From: Legionella quateirensis
GTDB taxonomy: Bacteria; Pseudomonadota; Gammaproteobacteria; Legionellales; Legionellaceae
NCBI RefSeq assembly: GCF_001467955.1
Contig: NZ_LNYR01000012.1
Span: 124,001 to 188,000, forward strand
Reading direction: 5' to 3'
DNA length: 64,000 nt
The notes below the pieces were generated by a model, which was not told where the DNA came from, did not search any database, and worked only from the letters and a program-made list of their open reading frames with translations. The translations under genes and the position numbers were made by a program. Shown one piece after another: positions 18,318 through 28,402 of the stretch. The stretch's first letter is position 1. The number at the start of each line of letters is the position of its first letter.

Positions 18318-19127
18318 ATGGATGTTATTATTAATGCAGACTGTGCTTCAGTGCCCATGGACGTTACACCATTAACGTCCATGCGACAGGTATCACTTCA
18401 TTTATTGGCTAGTCTTGGTTATGACCGGTTAAATCTGCCATTAGCTGATCTTCTTCGGATCACACATCATCTAGAAGGCAGCTGGGTGGTTCTGAGTCCA
18501 ATTCATTGGCAGGCATCTCATAATGATGCCATGATCATTGCTGCGGGGAGTGATTTGCAGTTGAGTGAACAAGAGTCACTCTCCTGGTTTAAATTACTAT
18601 CCGACTATCTTCATGTTGATGGTCTGACTCTGTATTATCATGATGCGAGTACGTGGTTGTTGCATGCAGCAAATAAACCTCTTTTAAATGCAAAACCGGT
18701 TTATTGCCTGTTCAGTCACTCACTAATGCCTGAACTAGCGCAACTGGACTCCACAATGTATTGGCAAAAGTTTTTTACAGAATGCCAAATGTTTTTTGCG
18801 TCACAGCCTAACTCATCTTTATTGAACGGTGTCTGGGCTTGGCATGGCGGTACTTTAGCCGCCAAAAAATCGATACCTGTTTGTGCTGATGAAACATTCT
18901 TCTCAATGGCTCAAGCCTGCTCGAATAAGGTCACTCTATACAGTCCTTCAGTACGGCTTCGGGATTTTCAGATTATCCTTCTTAATGATATTGAAATACT
19001 TGATCCTAAACATCAACAGGAACTAAGTACAATTTCAGCTCATTGGTATTGGCTTAATTCTGCTTATGCTCATAAAAATTACAATTGGTTTACTCGAATC
19101 TGGAGAAATCTGACCCATGCTCATTAA
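18318..19127 (+). CDS. Conserved protein upstream of recJ (COG4255-like)
   Basis: 269 residues, starting two bases after alaC and overlapping recJ by 11 bases, so probably translationally coupled. The segment LLNGVWAWHGGTL and the N-terminal pattern LPLADLLRITHHLEG..VVLSPIHWQATHND-like match a conserved proteobacterial family often annotated as a phosphoglycerate mutase-like or uncharacterised COG4255 protein. No catalytic residues can be claimed. The fixed location before recJ in several gammaproteobacteria suggests a housekeeping role. Cytoplasmic; no membrane segments. Confidence 0.6.
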   Translation: MDVIINADCASVPMDVTPLTSMRQVSLHLLASLGYDRLNLPLADLLRITHHLEGSWVVLSPIHWQASHNDAMIIAAGSDLQLSEQESLSWFKLLSDYLHVDGLTLYYHDASTWLLHAANKPLLNAKPVYCLFSHSLMPELAQLDSTMYWQKFFTECQMFFASQPNSSLLNGVWAWHGGTLAAKKSIPVCADETFFSMAQACSNKVTLYSPSVRLRDFQIILLNDIEILDPKHQQELSTISAHWYWLNSAYAHKNYNWFTRIWRNLTHAH

Positions 19128-20856
19128 ACAGCGCCTCATACCTGCGCATAACTTAAATCTACCTAATGTTCCTGATGTATTAAAACGTATCTATGCGAGT
19201 CGGGGGATTAGTGATGAATCGCAACTGGACAAACAATTACAAACGCTGCTTCCATTTAACACTCTAAAAGGGATCACGGAGGCGTGTACGCGTCTGGAAC
19301 TAGCGCTTAGAGAACAACAGCGAATACTTATTATTGGCGATTTTGATGCGGATGGTGCTACATCTACTGCTTTGGCAATTACGGCATTAAAGGCTATGGG
19401 CGCTCAATATGTTGAATACCTGGTACCTAACCGGTTTGAATTCGGTTATGGTTTAACGCCCGCTATAGTTGACGTGGCAAATAAATGGAAACCCCATTTA
19501 ATTATTACCGTGGATAACGGTATTGCCAGTTTTGATGGAGTGGAACAGGCTAATAAACTGGGTATTGATGTATTAATTACTGATCATCATCTTCCTGCTG
19601 AAACAGTACCCAATGCCTTTGCTATAGTAAATCCTAATCAGGACGGATGTGCATTTCCCAGTAAATCAATTGCGGGAGTTGGGGTAATATTTTATGTCAT
19701 GCTGGCTTTGCGACGCCATTTAAAAAACACGCATTGGTTTGCTGAATCGAATATTCAAGAACCTAACATGGCCTCTTTTCTGGATTTAGTTGCCTTGGGA
19801 ACCGTAGCTGATGTGGTTGGGTTGGATCAAAATAATCGAATCATGGTTAATCAGGGGATGGCCAGAATACGTCAAGGACTATGTAGGGAAGGTATCAAGG
19901 CTTTAATTGAGATTTCAGGAAGAGAGTGTTCCAGGTTAAGGGAATCTGATTTGGGTTTTGCCATAGCGCCACGATTGAATGCAGCCGGTAGATTAGATGA
20001 TATGGCTTTAGGAATAGAGTGCTTAATTACATCAGATCCTCAACAGGCAAAAAATTATTGCAGACAATTGGATGAACTGAATCAGGAACGAAAGCACATA
20101 GAAACTGAAATGAAAGAGCAGGCAATGCTTGCTTTGGATAAATTATCTATTAATCCTGATAAGAATAATCATTTACCAATTGCATTGTGCCTTTTTGATA
20201 AAACTTGGCATCAGGGGGTCATTGGTATCTTAGCCGGGCGTATGAAAGAGCGATATCATCGACCAGTCATAGCCTTTGCTTCAGTAAGTGAAGCTGAATT
20301 GAAGGGTTCCGCTCGATCAGTACCTGATTTAAATATCAGAGATGTGTTGGCCGCAGTTGATAAAGATCATCCCGGTTTGATAACCAAATTTGGTGGACAT
20401 GCCATGGCTGCTGGTCTCAGTATCAGACCCGAGTGCCTGGACGCATTTCGCGAGGCATTAGTAACCGAAGTGAACAAGCATCTGGAACTGTCCCAATGTG
20501 AAGGTGTGTTATTAACTGATGGACCATTACAGCCAGAAGAATTTAATTTGGAAACAGCTCAGTTAATTCAACAGGCAGGGCCATGGGGGCAACAGTTTGC
20601 CGAGCCAGTTTTTGATAATGTGTTTGAAATTCTGGATCAGCGCCTTGTTGGTAAAAATCATCTAAAAATGACGCTCGCGGTTTCAAAAGGCGGGGTTCAG
20701 GTGGATGCAATTGCCTTTAATGTCGATTTGAAGTCCTGGCCTAATCATCGTATCAAATACGTACACGCAGCCTACAAACTGGATATTAATTTTTTTATGG
20801 GGAGATCTCGATTGCAATTATTAATTCAAGCCATGAATATTATTAACCAGGAATGA
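19117..20856 (+). CDS. recJ: Single-stranded-DNA-specific 5'-3' exonuclease RecJ
   Basis: 579 residues, the normal length. DHH-family motifs: IIGDFDADGATST (motif I), ITVDNGIASF, LITDHHLPAE (DHH), VALGTVADVVGL, and the DHHA1 end with KFGGHAMAAGLSI. It degrades 5'-ended single strands in RecF-pathway recombination and mismatch or base-excision repair. Its start lies inside the end of the preceding gene. Confidence 0.95.
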   Translation: MLIKQRLIPAHNLNLPNVPDVLKRIYASRGISDESQLDKQLQTLLPFNTLKGITEACTRLELALREQQRILIIGDFDADGATSTALAITALKAMGAQYVEYLVPNRFEFGYGLTPAIVDVANKWKPHLIITVDNGIASFDGVEQANKLGIDVLITDHHLPAETVPNAFAIVNPNQDGCAFPSKSIAGVGVIFYVMLALRRHLKNTHWFAESNIQEPNMASFLDLVALGTVADVVGLDQNNRIMVNQGMARIRQGLCREGIKALIEISGRECSRLRESDLGFAIAPRLNAAGRLDDMALGIECLITSDPQQAKNYCRQLDELNQERKHIETEMKEQAMLALDKLSINPDKNNHLPIALCLFDKTWHQGVIGILAGRMKERYHRPVIAFASVSEAELKGSARSVPDLNIRDVLAAVDKDHPGLITKFGGHAMAAGLSIRPECLDAFREALVTEVNKHLELSQCEGVLLTDGPLQPEEFNLETAQLIQQAGPWGQQFAEPVFDNVFEILDQRLVGKNHLKMTLAVSKGGVQVDAIAFNVDLKSWPNHRIKYVHAAYKLDINFFMGRSRLQLLIQAMNIINQE

Positions 20857-20948
20857 CCTTATTTGAGTTTAATTTTTGCTCAGTTGGTGTGTTTTAAGGT
20901 ATAATTCTGCTTTTCTTCTCCCTAACTTTAATTTTATGGTGATTTACT

Positions 20949-21929
20949 TTGTACTCTAAATTATCTATTGCTCCTATGATAGATTGGACCTATACCCATT
21001 TTCGAGTATTGATGCGCTTACTGGCTCCTCATGCGCTGTTATATACAGAAATGCAGACTACAGGCGCAGTGGTTAATAATCCCGAAAGAGCTTTGTTTTT
21101 TTCTGCTATGGAGCATCCAATTGCCCTTCAACTGGGTGGTTCTGATAAACAGGCTCTTGCTTCATGTGCCGTAATTGCTGAGCAGAAGGGGTATGATGAA
21201 ATAAACTTAAATCTTGGTTGTCCTAGTGATAAAGTTCAGGCAGGTCGTTTTGGCGCCTGTTTAATGAACGAACCAGTTCAGGTTGCTGAGTGTATACGTG
21301 CAATGAAACAGGCAGTTACCATTCCTGTTACAGCGAAAACTCGAATAGGCATAGACAATCAGGACAGTTATGCTTTTTTTAGTGATTTTGCTCATGGTTT
21401 GATTGAAGCCGGGTGTGATAAATTAATCGTTCACGCTCGTAAGGCCTGGCTGAATGGATTAAACCCAAAGCAAAATAGAACCATTCCACCCGTCAATTAT
21501 GAGTATGTTTATCGACTAAAACGGGAAATTCCGCATATTCCGGTAGTCATTAATGGAAATATTCTGTCTATAAGCGAAATCAGTGAGCATTTACATCAAG
21601 TTGATGGGGTGATGTTAGGTCGTCTTGCTTGTGATAATCCTTATCGTATAGCGGAATTACATCATGCTCTCTATCCGGAATCACTACTAATAAAACGCAG
21701 CCAGGTATTGATTCACTATTTGGATTATTTATTTGTTGAACGAAGTAAAGGTGTTCCATTAAGTGTACTGATTAAACCTATATTCAATTTAGCACATGGC
21801 TTGCCCGGAGCTAGTCAATGGAAAAAAAAATTAATGCAGGTTTTGCAATCTAAAAATACTGATCTCTTGGCGGAGTTAATTGACTACTTACTTGATATGG
21901 AACTTAAAAGGGAATATGAGGCACTATGA
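20949..21929 (+). CDS. dusA: tRNA-dihydrouridine(20/20a) synthase DusA
   Basis: 326 residues from TTG at 20949, preceded by GGTGA and a TATAAT-type -10 near 20899. It is an FMN TIM barrel: LSIAPMIDWTYTHFRVLMRL, INLNLGCPSDKVQAGRFGACLM with the catalytic Cys, HARKAWLNGLNPKQNRTIPP (the DusA-specific motif) and VMLGRLACDNPY. It reduces U20/U20a in the tRNA D-loop. It overlaps the next gene by four bases (ATGA). Confidence 0.93.
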   Translation: MYSKLSIAPMIDWTYTHFRVLMRLLAPHALLYTEMQTTGAVVNNPERALFFSAMEHPIALQLGGSDKQALASCAVIAEQKGYDEINLNLGCPSDKVQAGRFGACLMNEPVQVAECIRAMKQAVTIPVTAKTRIGIDNQDSYAFFSDFAHGLIEAGCDKLIVHARKAWLNGLNPKQNRTIPPVNYEYVYRLKREIPHIPVVINGNILSISEISEHLHQVDGVMLGRLACDNPYRIAELHHALYPESLLIKRSQVLIHYLDYLFVERSKGVPLSVLIKPIFNLAHGLPGASQWKKKLMQVLQSKNTDLLAELIDYLLDMELKREYEAL

Positions 21930-22276
21930 ATAGTTCATTACTCACTGTTGTGTTATTGATTTTTTCGAATACCTTTATGACTTTTGCCTGGTATGGTCAT
22001 CTGAAATCGTTTACTAATAAACCCATTATGTGGGTTGTACTCATCAGCTGGTCAATCGCATTTTTCGAATATTTGCTGCAAATACCAGCCAACAGAATTG
22101 GATATACTGAAGCTAATTTTAGCCTTTCTCAGCTTAAATTGATGCAAGAGGTCATTTCCTTATCAATCTTTGTTCCATTTGCCATGCTTTATATGGATCA
22201 AAAAATTACGTTAAATTATCTTTGGGCAGGTTTTTGTTTGCTTGGAGCTGTATATTTTATCTTTAAACCCAGCTAA
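21926..22276 (+). CDS. DMT-family small membrane protein (DUF486)
   Basis: 116 residues with four hydrophobic helices. SNTFMTFAWYGHLK, EYLLQIPANRIGY and FSLSQLKLMQEVISL are the conserved segments of the DUF486 family, a half-size relative of drug/metabolite transporters. It overlaps dusA by four bases, so it is coupled. Transport substrate unknown. Confidence 0.85.
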   Translation: MNSSLLTVVLLIFSNTFMTFAWYGHLKSFTNKPIMWVVLISWSIAFFEYLLQIPANRIGYTEANFSLSQLKLMQEVISLSIFVPFAMLYMDQKITLNYLWAGFCLLGAVYFIFKPS

Positions 22277-22430
22277 GCAAGATATTTTATCGTTCTGCGG
22301 TTTAATGCTCATTAAATAGAAGTCATTCTGCAATTAATTATCCAAATCTCATGTATTCGTGGCATTTTATCTTGATTTCTAGTACATTAATGAGTTTGTT
22401 ATTTAGAACATCCAGAGGATTATCCAGGCC

Positions 22431-25118
22431 ATGCTGAATACGTTGATTAAGAAAATGTTTGGAAGCCGAAATGAACGTACATTACGGCGTATGGAAAAGG
22501 CAGTATTGGCTGTTAATGCATTTGAGTCACAAATGCAGGCATTAACTGATGCGGAGTTAGCCGCCAAGACACAACAGTTTAAGGCTCGTTATAATGAAGG
22601 GGAAAGCCTGGACGAGTTGCTTGCTGAAGCCTTCGCTACGGTTAGAGAGGTGTCTGTTCGAACTTTAGGACTTCGTCATTTTGATGTACAGCTTATCGGT
22701 GGAATGGTACTGCATGAAGGTAATATTGCAGAAATGCGTACCGGGGAAGGTAAAACTTTGGTTGCAACCTTGCCTGCCTATCTTAATGCCATCAGCGGTC
22801 GTGGTGTGCACGTAGTTACAGTCAACGATTATCTTGCCAAGCGTGACAGTCAATGGATGAAGCCCATATTTGAGTTTTTAGGTTTGACTGTAGGCGTTAT
22901 TTATCCTGATATGTCACATACGAATAAACAAGAAGCATATAAAGCAGATATCGTTTATGGTACTAACAATGAATTCGGTTTTGATTATTTGCGCGATAAC
23001 ATGGCGTTTAGCCTTGCAGATAAAGTTCAGAGAGAATTGAATTTTGCTATTGTCGACGAAGTCGATTCGATATTAATTGATGAGGCTCGAACTCCACTCA
23101 TTATCTCTGGAGCAGCAGAGGACAGTTCTGAACTGTATATTAAAATTAATAAGCTGATCCCGCAATTAAAGAAACAGGAAGAAGAGGGGGATCAGGGTGA
23201 TTATACTATAGATGAAAAACAGAAACAGGCTCATCTAACCGATGCAGGTCATTTGCATATAGAAGAGTTACTTACCAAGGCCAATCTGTTGGATCCCGGT
23301 GAAAGTTTGTATCACGCCAGTAATATTATGCTGATGCATCATGTCAATGCTGCATTAAAGGCACATGCAATGTTTCATCGTGATATTGATTATATAGTAA
23401 AAGATAATCAGGTTGTGATAGTCGATGAGCATACCGGCCGTACAATGCCGGGAAGACGCTGGTCTGAAGGTTTGCATCAGGCTGTAGAGGCAAAAGAAGG
23501 TGCGTCAATTCAAAATGAAAATCAAACTCTGGCCTCGATTACATTCCAGAATTTTTTCCGTATGTATAATAAATTATCCGGTATGACTGGAACAGCTGAT
23601 ACTGAAGCTTATGAGTTCCAACAAATTTATAATCTTGAAGTGGTTGTGATACCAACCAACAAACCCATGATGCGTAAGGATGAAGCTGATTTGGTTTATC
23701 TAAACCAATCGGATAAATATCAGGCAATTATTGAAGACATCAGGGAATGCAGTACTCGTAAGCAACCAGTTCTAGTGGGAACTGCGTCCATTGAAGCATC
23801 AGAATATTTAAGCCAGCTTTTAAAGAAAGCAAATATAAAACATCAGGTATTGAATGCCAAGTTTCATGAAAAAGAAGCGCAGATTATCGCTGAAGCGGGT
23901 CGTCCTGGAGCAGTCACCATAGCAACTAATATGGCTGGTCGCGGAACTGATATCGTTTTGGGTGGTAGCTTGTCAGCTGATTTGGCTCAATTGCCTGATA
24001 CGGCAACTGATGCTGATAAAAATGCATTAAAAACTGAATGGCAGAATCGTCATGATGAAGTTCTGGCTTCTGGAGGTTTAAGAATTATTGGTTCGGAACG
24101 TCATGAATCTCGACGTATTGACAATCAATTAAGAGGCCGTGCTGGTCGACAGGGTGATGCCGGAAGCAGCCGATTCTATTTGTCTCTTGAAGACAATCTA
24201 ATGCGTATTTTTGCTTCGGAACGAGTAGCATCAATGATGCGTCGATTAGGAATGAAACCAGGTGAGCCAATTGAGCATAGTTTGGTAACTAAAGCTATTG
24301 AAAATGCGCAACGCAAACTGGAAGGACATCATTTTGATGTCAGAAAGCAACTGCTGGATTATGATAATGTCGCAAACGATCAACGACAAGTAATTTATAC
24401 TCAACGTGCATCAATTATGGAGATGACCGATACAGAAGAAGTTGTCGCCATGATGAGGGATGAAGTAATAAATAGTCTCGTAGACACTTATATTCCTCCT
24501 CAAAGTTTGGAAGATCAGTGGGATCCCAAGGCATTATCTGATGTTCTGTTGGATGAGTTTAAAATCAAAGCACCAGTTCACGAATGGATAGATGCGGATC
24601 ACAGTATTCAGCCAGAGCAAATCAAAGAAAAAATTCTTGCTTTGGTAATAGAACATTATGATGAAAAAGTACGTAAAACTGGCAGGCCTGTTATATCTCA
24701 ATTTGAGAAATCGGTCATTCTACAAACCCTGGATAATCATTGGCGTGAACATTTGGCTTCAATGGATCAATTACGCCAGGGCATACATTTGCGTGGATAT
24801 GCTCAAAAAGATCCAAAACAGGAATATAAAAAGGAAGCATTCAGTCTCTTTACGATGATGCTGGATAATTTAAAGTATGATGTCATTAAATTACTTTTAT
24901 CTGTCGAGATTCAAACTGAAGAAGATGCCAATGCTGTTGAAGAACAGCGACGTGCAGAGCAGATTCGTAAAATGAATCTGCAGCATGAGAATCCAAATAG
25001 TGACGAGGAAGATGCTGATCATACGTTCAGACGTCATGAAAAGAAAATTGGCAGAAATGATCCTTGTCCTTGTGGTTCAGGTAAAAAGTATAAAGCGTGT
25101 CATGGCAGTTTAGCGTGA
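22431..25118 (+). CDS. secA: Preprotein translocase ATPase SecA
   Basis: 895 residues. It has nucleotide-binding motifs [16 protein letters not shown] (Walker A) and [20 protein letters not shown], the preprotein cross-linking domain, [13 protein letters not shown] and RGRAGRQGD in NBD2, and helical scaffold and wing domains. The C-terminal zinc-binding SEC-C motif is [16 protein letters not shown]. It drives post-translational export through SecYEG. It overlaps mutT by four bases, the common secA-mutT arrangement. Confidence 0.97.
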   Translation: MLNTLIKKMFGSRNERTLRRMEKAVLAVNAFESQMQALTDAELAAKTQQFKARYNEGESLDELLAEAFATVREVSVRTLGLRHFDVQLIGGMVLHEGNIAEMRTGEGKTLVATLPAYLNAISGRGVHVVTVNDYLAKRDSQWMKPIFEFLGLTVGVIYPDMSHTNKQEAYKADIVYGTNNEFGFDYLRDNMAFSLADKVQRELNFAIVDEVDSILIDEARTPLIISGAAEDSSELYIKINKLIPQLKKQEEEGDQGDYTIDEKQKQAHLTDAGHLHIEELLTKANLLDPGESLYHASNIMLMHHVNAALKAHAMFHRDIDYIVKDNQVVIVDEHTGRTMPGRRWSEGLHQAVEAKEGASIQNENQTLASITFQNFFRMYNKLSGMTGTADTEAYEFQQIYNLEVVVIPTNKPMMRKDEADLVYLNQSDKYQAIIEDIRECSTRKQPVLVGTASIEASEYLSQLLKKANIKHQVLNAKFHEKEAQIIAEAGRPGAVTIATNMAGRGTDIVLGGSLSADLAQLPDTATDADKNALKTEWQNRHDEVLASGGLRIIGSERHESRRIDNQLRGRAGRQGDAGSSRFYLSLEDNLMRIFASERVASMMRRLGMKPGEPIEHSLVTKAIENAQRKLEGHHFDVRKQLLDYDNVANDQRQVIYTQRASIMEMTDTEEVVAMMRDEVINSLVDTYIPPQSLEDQWDPKALSDVLLDEFKIKAPVHEWIDADHSIQPEQIKEKILALVIEHYDEKVRKTGRPVISQFEKSVILQTLDNHWREHLASMDQLRQGIHLRGYAQKDPKQEYKKEAFSLFTMMLDNLKYDVIKLLLSVEIQTEEDANAVEEQRRAEQIRKMNLQHENPNSDEEDADHTFRRHEKKIGRNDPCPCGSGKKYKACHGSLA

Positions 25119-25510
25119 AAGTTGCAGTAGCAATAATTACTGATGAACAGCAACGCATATTAGTAACCCAACGTCCATTCCATGTTCCACATGGAGGATG
25201 TTGGGAATTTCCCGGCGGTAAACTTGAGCAAGACGAGTCTCCCGAGGCAGCTTTAGTCCGAGAAATTAAGGAGGAGGTTGGTTTAACCGTATTAAATTCT
25301 CGTTATCTTGGTGAGATTAAACATCAATATTCAGATAAGACCGTTCAATTAATTCTTTTTCATGTGACTCATTTTATTGGAAATCCATGCTGTAATGAGG
25401 GGCAATTGGATATGAAATGGGTTTATAAAGATGATCTTAATCCTGAAGATTTTCCTCAAGCAAATATAGGTATTATTAATCTGATCCAACTTTCGGAATC
25501 AATTGCCTGA
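25115..25510 (+). CDS. mutT: 8-oxo-dGTP diphosphatase MutT
   Basis: 131 residues if GTG at 25115 is used; it overlaps the secA stop as GTGA. An in-frame GTG at 25097 would add six residues (SWQFS) not found in MutT. The Nudix box [23 protein letters not shown] is intact (GGx5Ex7REUxEExGU), and WEFPGGK precedes it. It removes oxidised guanine nucleotides. Convergent with the EEP gene. Confidence 0.9.
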   Translation: MKVAVAIITDEQQRILVTQRPFHVPHGGCWEFPGGKLEQDESPEAALVREIKEEVGLTVLNSRYLGEIKHQYSDKTVQLILFHVTHFIGNPCCNEGQLDMKWVYKDDLNPEDFPQANIGIINLIQLSESIA

Positions 25511-25534
25511 CCTCTACAGTGATATTTGATTTAT

Positions 25535-26263
25535 TTATATAAAATCAAGCATCAGCGGAGCATGATCTGATACTTCATCATCCATCACAGTGAATTGATT
25601 TATAATAATTTCAGGTGAGGTTAGGATGTAATCCGCAAATTTCTCTTCTTTAGTATAAAATCGAGTTCTGGTTGAGCGAATATTATACGTTTTAATTAAA
25701 TTATTCATTCCTTGTTCCAGGATGTGGATACTTTCTGTATCGGGTCTTAGATTAAAGTCACCACACAATATTTTAGGCGTATTTATGGTATCCATAAATT
25801 GGCGAATACGATGGGATTGATTTAAACGTTCTGGAGTATCTTTTTTCCCTTTTCCATTCCATAACCCGTGGACGTTGACAATTGCGTAGAGCTTGTTGTT
25901 TATTTCACATTCTATCCATTGCAAATTTCTATCATGATTCAATCCAATTCCGGGATAGTGTTGCTTTTGATGAATATTGATTTCGCCTTCACTAATAATA
26001 TCGATCGTGTTTTTAATCAATATTGCAATTCCATATACATTTTCTACTGCAGGTTTAAAAATCGCATAATGATTGGGAAGTAATTTTTGTAAATCAGAAA
26101 ATATATTAAGACTGATCTCTCGTTCTTTATCCGTAAGAGTACGGTGTGCGTTGAAATAGACCTCCTGGAGACAAAAGATGTCAGTATCTCGATTGTTATG
26201 AATAAATTTCAGTAGAGGATTTCTCAGATGTCCGCCCCAAATATTTAAAGTGATTAATTTCAT
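25535..26263 (-). CDS. Cytoplasmic EEP-superfamily hydrolase
   Basis: 242 residues without a signal peptide. MKLITLNIWGGHLRNPLL, DIFCLQEVYF, LCGDFNLRPDTESI, DYILTSPEI and VSDHAPLMLDF give all EEP landmarks, including the metal Glu, the GDFN Asp/Asn and the terminal SDH. Closest in style to the short endonuclease/exonuclease/phosphatase proteins of unknown substrate. It stands between mutT and zapD on the minus strand with 33 bases to zapD, so may follow zapD in one transcript. Confidence 0.75.
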   Translation of the reverse strand: MKLITLNIWGGHLRNPLLKFIHNNRDTDIFCLQEVYFNAHRTLTDKEREISLNIFSDLQKLLPNHYAIFKPAVENVYGIAILIKNTIDIISEGEINIHQKQHYPGIGLNHDRNLQWIECEINNKLYAIVNVHGLWNGKGKKDTPERLNQSHRIRQFMDTINTPKILCGDFNLRPDTESIHILEQGMNNLIKTYNIRSTRTRFYTKEEKFADYILTSPEIIINQFTVMDDEVSDHAPLMLDFI

Positions 26264-26296
26264 TTATGCTTAGTTCTCTGATAGAAATTGAAGTTG

Positions 26297-27043
26297 TTAT
26301 ATTTGGCAGAAGGCAATTTCCATGTCCACTGATTTATCTCTAATTTCATGTGCTGTAGTTAATTCATATAATCTGATGGTTAAACTATGATGTCCTAACT
26401 GCAGTTTTGGTGTAATTCCCATAGATTTATCCATTTTTAATAAAATTAAATGGTTAACGGATTTGGGGGATATATTGTGTTGATAAAAGCCATTGCATGC
26501 GGTTATAGGAATGTATTGGGTTGCTTCACGAAGTAACGATAAATAAATTCGAACGGTGTCTTCCAAATCTTTTAAGGAATTTACCCATTGGCTAATTGTT
26601 TTTTGTCGGAGGAGAGCATCTGATTCAAACCAAAGCACCAGATGGGGCGAATTAAACTCACATTCTTTGGTATTCGGATGATGGATCTGTCTCAACGTTT
26701 TAAGAAACTCATCATCGTCTATGGGGTTGCTAAAGCGTCCAGGTACGTGATTCAAAATGTGAATCTGGGTAGCTAAATCATCAAAAAGCACCATATTATT
26801 CAATAAGTTGGGTTTTTTTAACACATGCTCAATTCGAATCAGTTCTTTGATAAAACGGCTTTTTAACTCAGGTTTTTCAACAATATCGATGATTTCTATG
26901 ATGTTTTTTAAAGCAAATCGATGAATTACCTCATGTGACTCATTGCACGCTTGATTAATGGTTTTAAATAAGAATTCCAAACGTAGCGCTATCCGAGATA
27001 GAAAATGCGTTGCAAGTTGAAAAGTAATTGTGTTTTTATACAT
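26297..27043 (-). CDS. zapD: Cell division protein ZapD
   Basis: 248 residues, the family length. ITFQLATHFLSRIALRLEFLF at the N-terminus, INHACNES-like and ELIRIEHVL segments, and the beta-rich end (GFYQHNISPK, VNHLILLKM, IRLYELTTAHEIRD, DMEIAFCQI) match ZapD (formerly YacF/DUF1342). It cross-links FtsZ filaments at midcell. The gene lies downstream of coaE as in many gammaproteobacteria, but separated by 307 bases. Confidence 0.88.
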   Translation of the reverse strand: MYKNTITFQLATHFLSRIALRLEFLFKTINQACNESHEVIHRFALKNIIEIIDIVEKPELKSRFIKELIRIEHVLKKPNLLNNMVLFDDLATQIHILNHVPGRFSNPIDDDEFLKTLRQIHHPNTKECEFNSPHLVLWFESDALLRQKTISQWVNSLKDLEDTVRIYLSLLREATQYIPITACNGFYQHNISPKSVNHLILLKMDKSMGITPKLQLGHHSLTIRLYELTTAHEIRDKSVDMEIAFCQI

Positions 27044-27279
27044 ATAATAAGGCCATCCTTAGCATAATCCGACCTTCTGTATTTAGTATGTTTTTCAATC
27101 TAATTGAGTATTTATTCAAAATAACCTTACAACTCTGTTTAGCAGTTTACCCGTTGATTTTATAATATTTTTTAGATACTAAAGTACTAAAGGCTGGTTT
27201 GTGTGATTAGACTAACATAAATGATATTGAAAATAAAAGAGTTCTTATCATTGTCCTATGTACATGATAAATAATGGCA

Positions 27280-27323
27280 GATCGTAACCTGTATTAAGCG
27301 CATCCGTGATACAGGTTACGATC
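27280..27323. repeat. Perfect 15-bp inverted repeat between coaE and zapD
   Basis: GATCGTAACCTGTAT at 27280-27294 is exactly complementary to ATACAGGTTACGATC at 27309-27323, with a 14-base loop. No T-run follows on either side, so it is not a standard terminator. The remainder of the 307-base gap 27044-27350 is AT-rich and shows nothing more. Confidence 0.7.
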
Positions 27324-27350
27324 TTGGGAATTTCTGTTTGCTGTTGATGA

Positions 27351-27959
27351 TCAAGTTGAACTTTGGCTGACTGATTTTAAGTATTTGGAGTGTAAATGGA
27401 TTACCGCTTCGTGTAATTGCTCATATCCAGAATCATTGATAATGACATCATCCGCTATTTTTAACCGTTCGTTTATCTCGGGTTGTGTCGATAAAACAGC
27501 CATCGCCTGCTGTTGGGTACAGTGGTCACGTTCCATTACTCTGGTGATTTGGAGTTCTAATGGCGCGGTGACTAATAAAATTCTATTAAGATAAGGATAG
27601 TGTTTCTTATCGAGCAAGAGAGGGATTTCTACTACACAATAAGGCGTAGTACACCTTTTAATATTCTTTTCCAGTTGATTCCTGATAAGCGGATGTAACA
27701 AGTTTTCTAGCCAGAGCCTCTCTTCAGGATGAGTAAAAATGAGTTCTCTCAAGTGTCTTCTATCAATATCATCGTTTTCCAAAAGAGTCTTTGGGCCAAA
27801 GTGTTTAACTATCTCATAATACGCAACAGTGTTTTTTGCTGTTAATTCTCTTGATATGTGATCAGCACTTAAAACCTCAACTCCCAATTCAGAAAAAATC
27901 TGCGCAACGGTTGTTTTGCCGCTGGCTATATTACCTGTTAATCCAATACTATAAATCAT
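27351..27959 (-). CDS. coaE: Dephospho-CoA kinase CoaE
   Basis: 202 residues. P-loop SIGLTGNIASGKTTVAQIF, LSADHISRELT, IDRRHLRELIF and VEIPLLLDKKHY are the standard CoaE motifs. It performs the last step of CoA synthesis. Its ATG overlaps the end of the upstream secreted-protein gene by four bases (ATGA-type), tying it to the bioA-led transcript. Confidence 0.95.
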   Translation of the reverse strand: MIYSIGLTGNIASGKTTVAQIFSELGVEVLSADHISRELTAKNTVAYYEIVKHFGPKTLLENDDIDRRHLRELIFTHPEERLWLENLLHPLIRNQLEKNIKRCTTPYCVVEIPLLLDKKHYPYLNRILLVTAPLELQITRVMERDHCTQQQAMAVLSTQPEINERLKIADDVIINDSGYEQLHEAVIHLHSKYLKSVSQSST

Positions 27960-28402
27960 GGATAGTTCAATCCTTCATTAAAGTTTCTACAGGTCACCAT
28001 ATTAATATAGCAAGTATCAGGAACGCTGCTGTTTTCTTTACAATAAGCTTCAGCTGCTAGAGCGGCATCATCTCGCTGAGGGTAAAAATTACTGTTCCAT
28101 GGTGCGGCAGTATGATCTATAGCAGTACAGCGCCATAAGGGTTTTGTACTCATGCCCATGTAGAATCCTTCACAGTTGGATTTGGATGCTTTACAACTGG
28201 TAGGAAACTCACTCTCTTTTTTGCACATGGCAAAGGCGATGTTCAGCGCAACTTTTTGATAACCGTTTCTAGCCGTCCATTGTTTATTCGCTTTGTCCTG
28301 GGTCATGCACTGCCAATAACTGGAGTTTTCATTAACAGGAGCCGAAATTCCTAAACCAGGTAAGCAAATCAAAACAAGCAAACAACCAGTATAATAGTTC
28401 AT
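27956..28402 (-). CDS. Small Cys-rich secreted protein, unknown function
   Basis: 148 residues with a signal peptide ending near GLGISA. The mature part has eight cysteines and two similar halves: WQCMTQDKANKQW...ALNIAFAMCKKES...CKASKSNC and WRCTAIDHTAAPW...ALAAEAYCKENS...CYINMVTC. Each half reads W.C...D....W..(15-25)..A...C, so it is an internal duplication, probably with disulfides, in the periplasm or outside the cell. I know no function. It overlaps both neighbours by four bases. Confidence 0.7.
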   Translation of the reverse strand: MNYYTGCLLVLICLPGLGISAPVNENSSYWQCMTQDKANKQWTARNGYQKVALNIAFAMCKKESEFPTSCKASKSNCEGFYMGMSTKPLWRCTAIDHTAAPWNSNFYPQRDDAALAAEAYCKENSSVPDTCYINMVTCRNFNEGLNYP

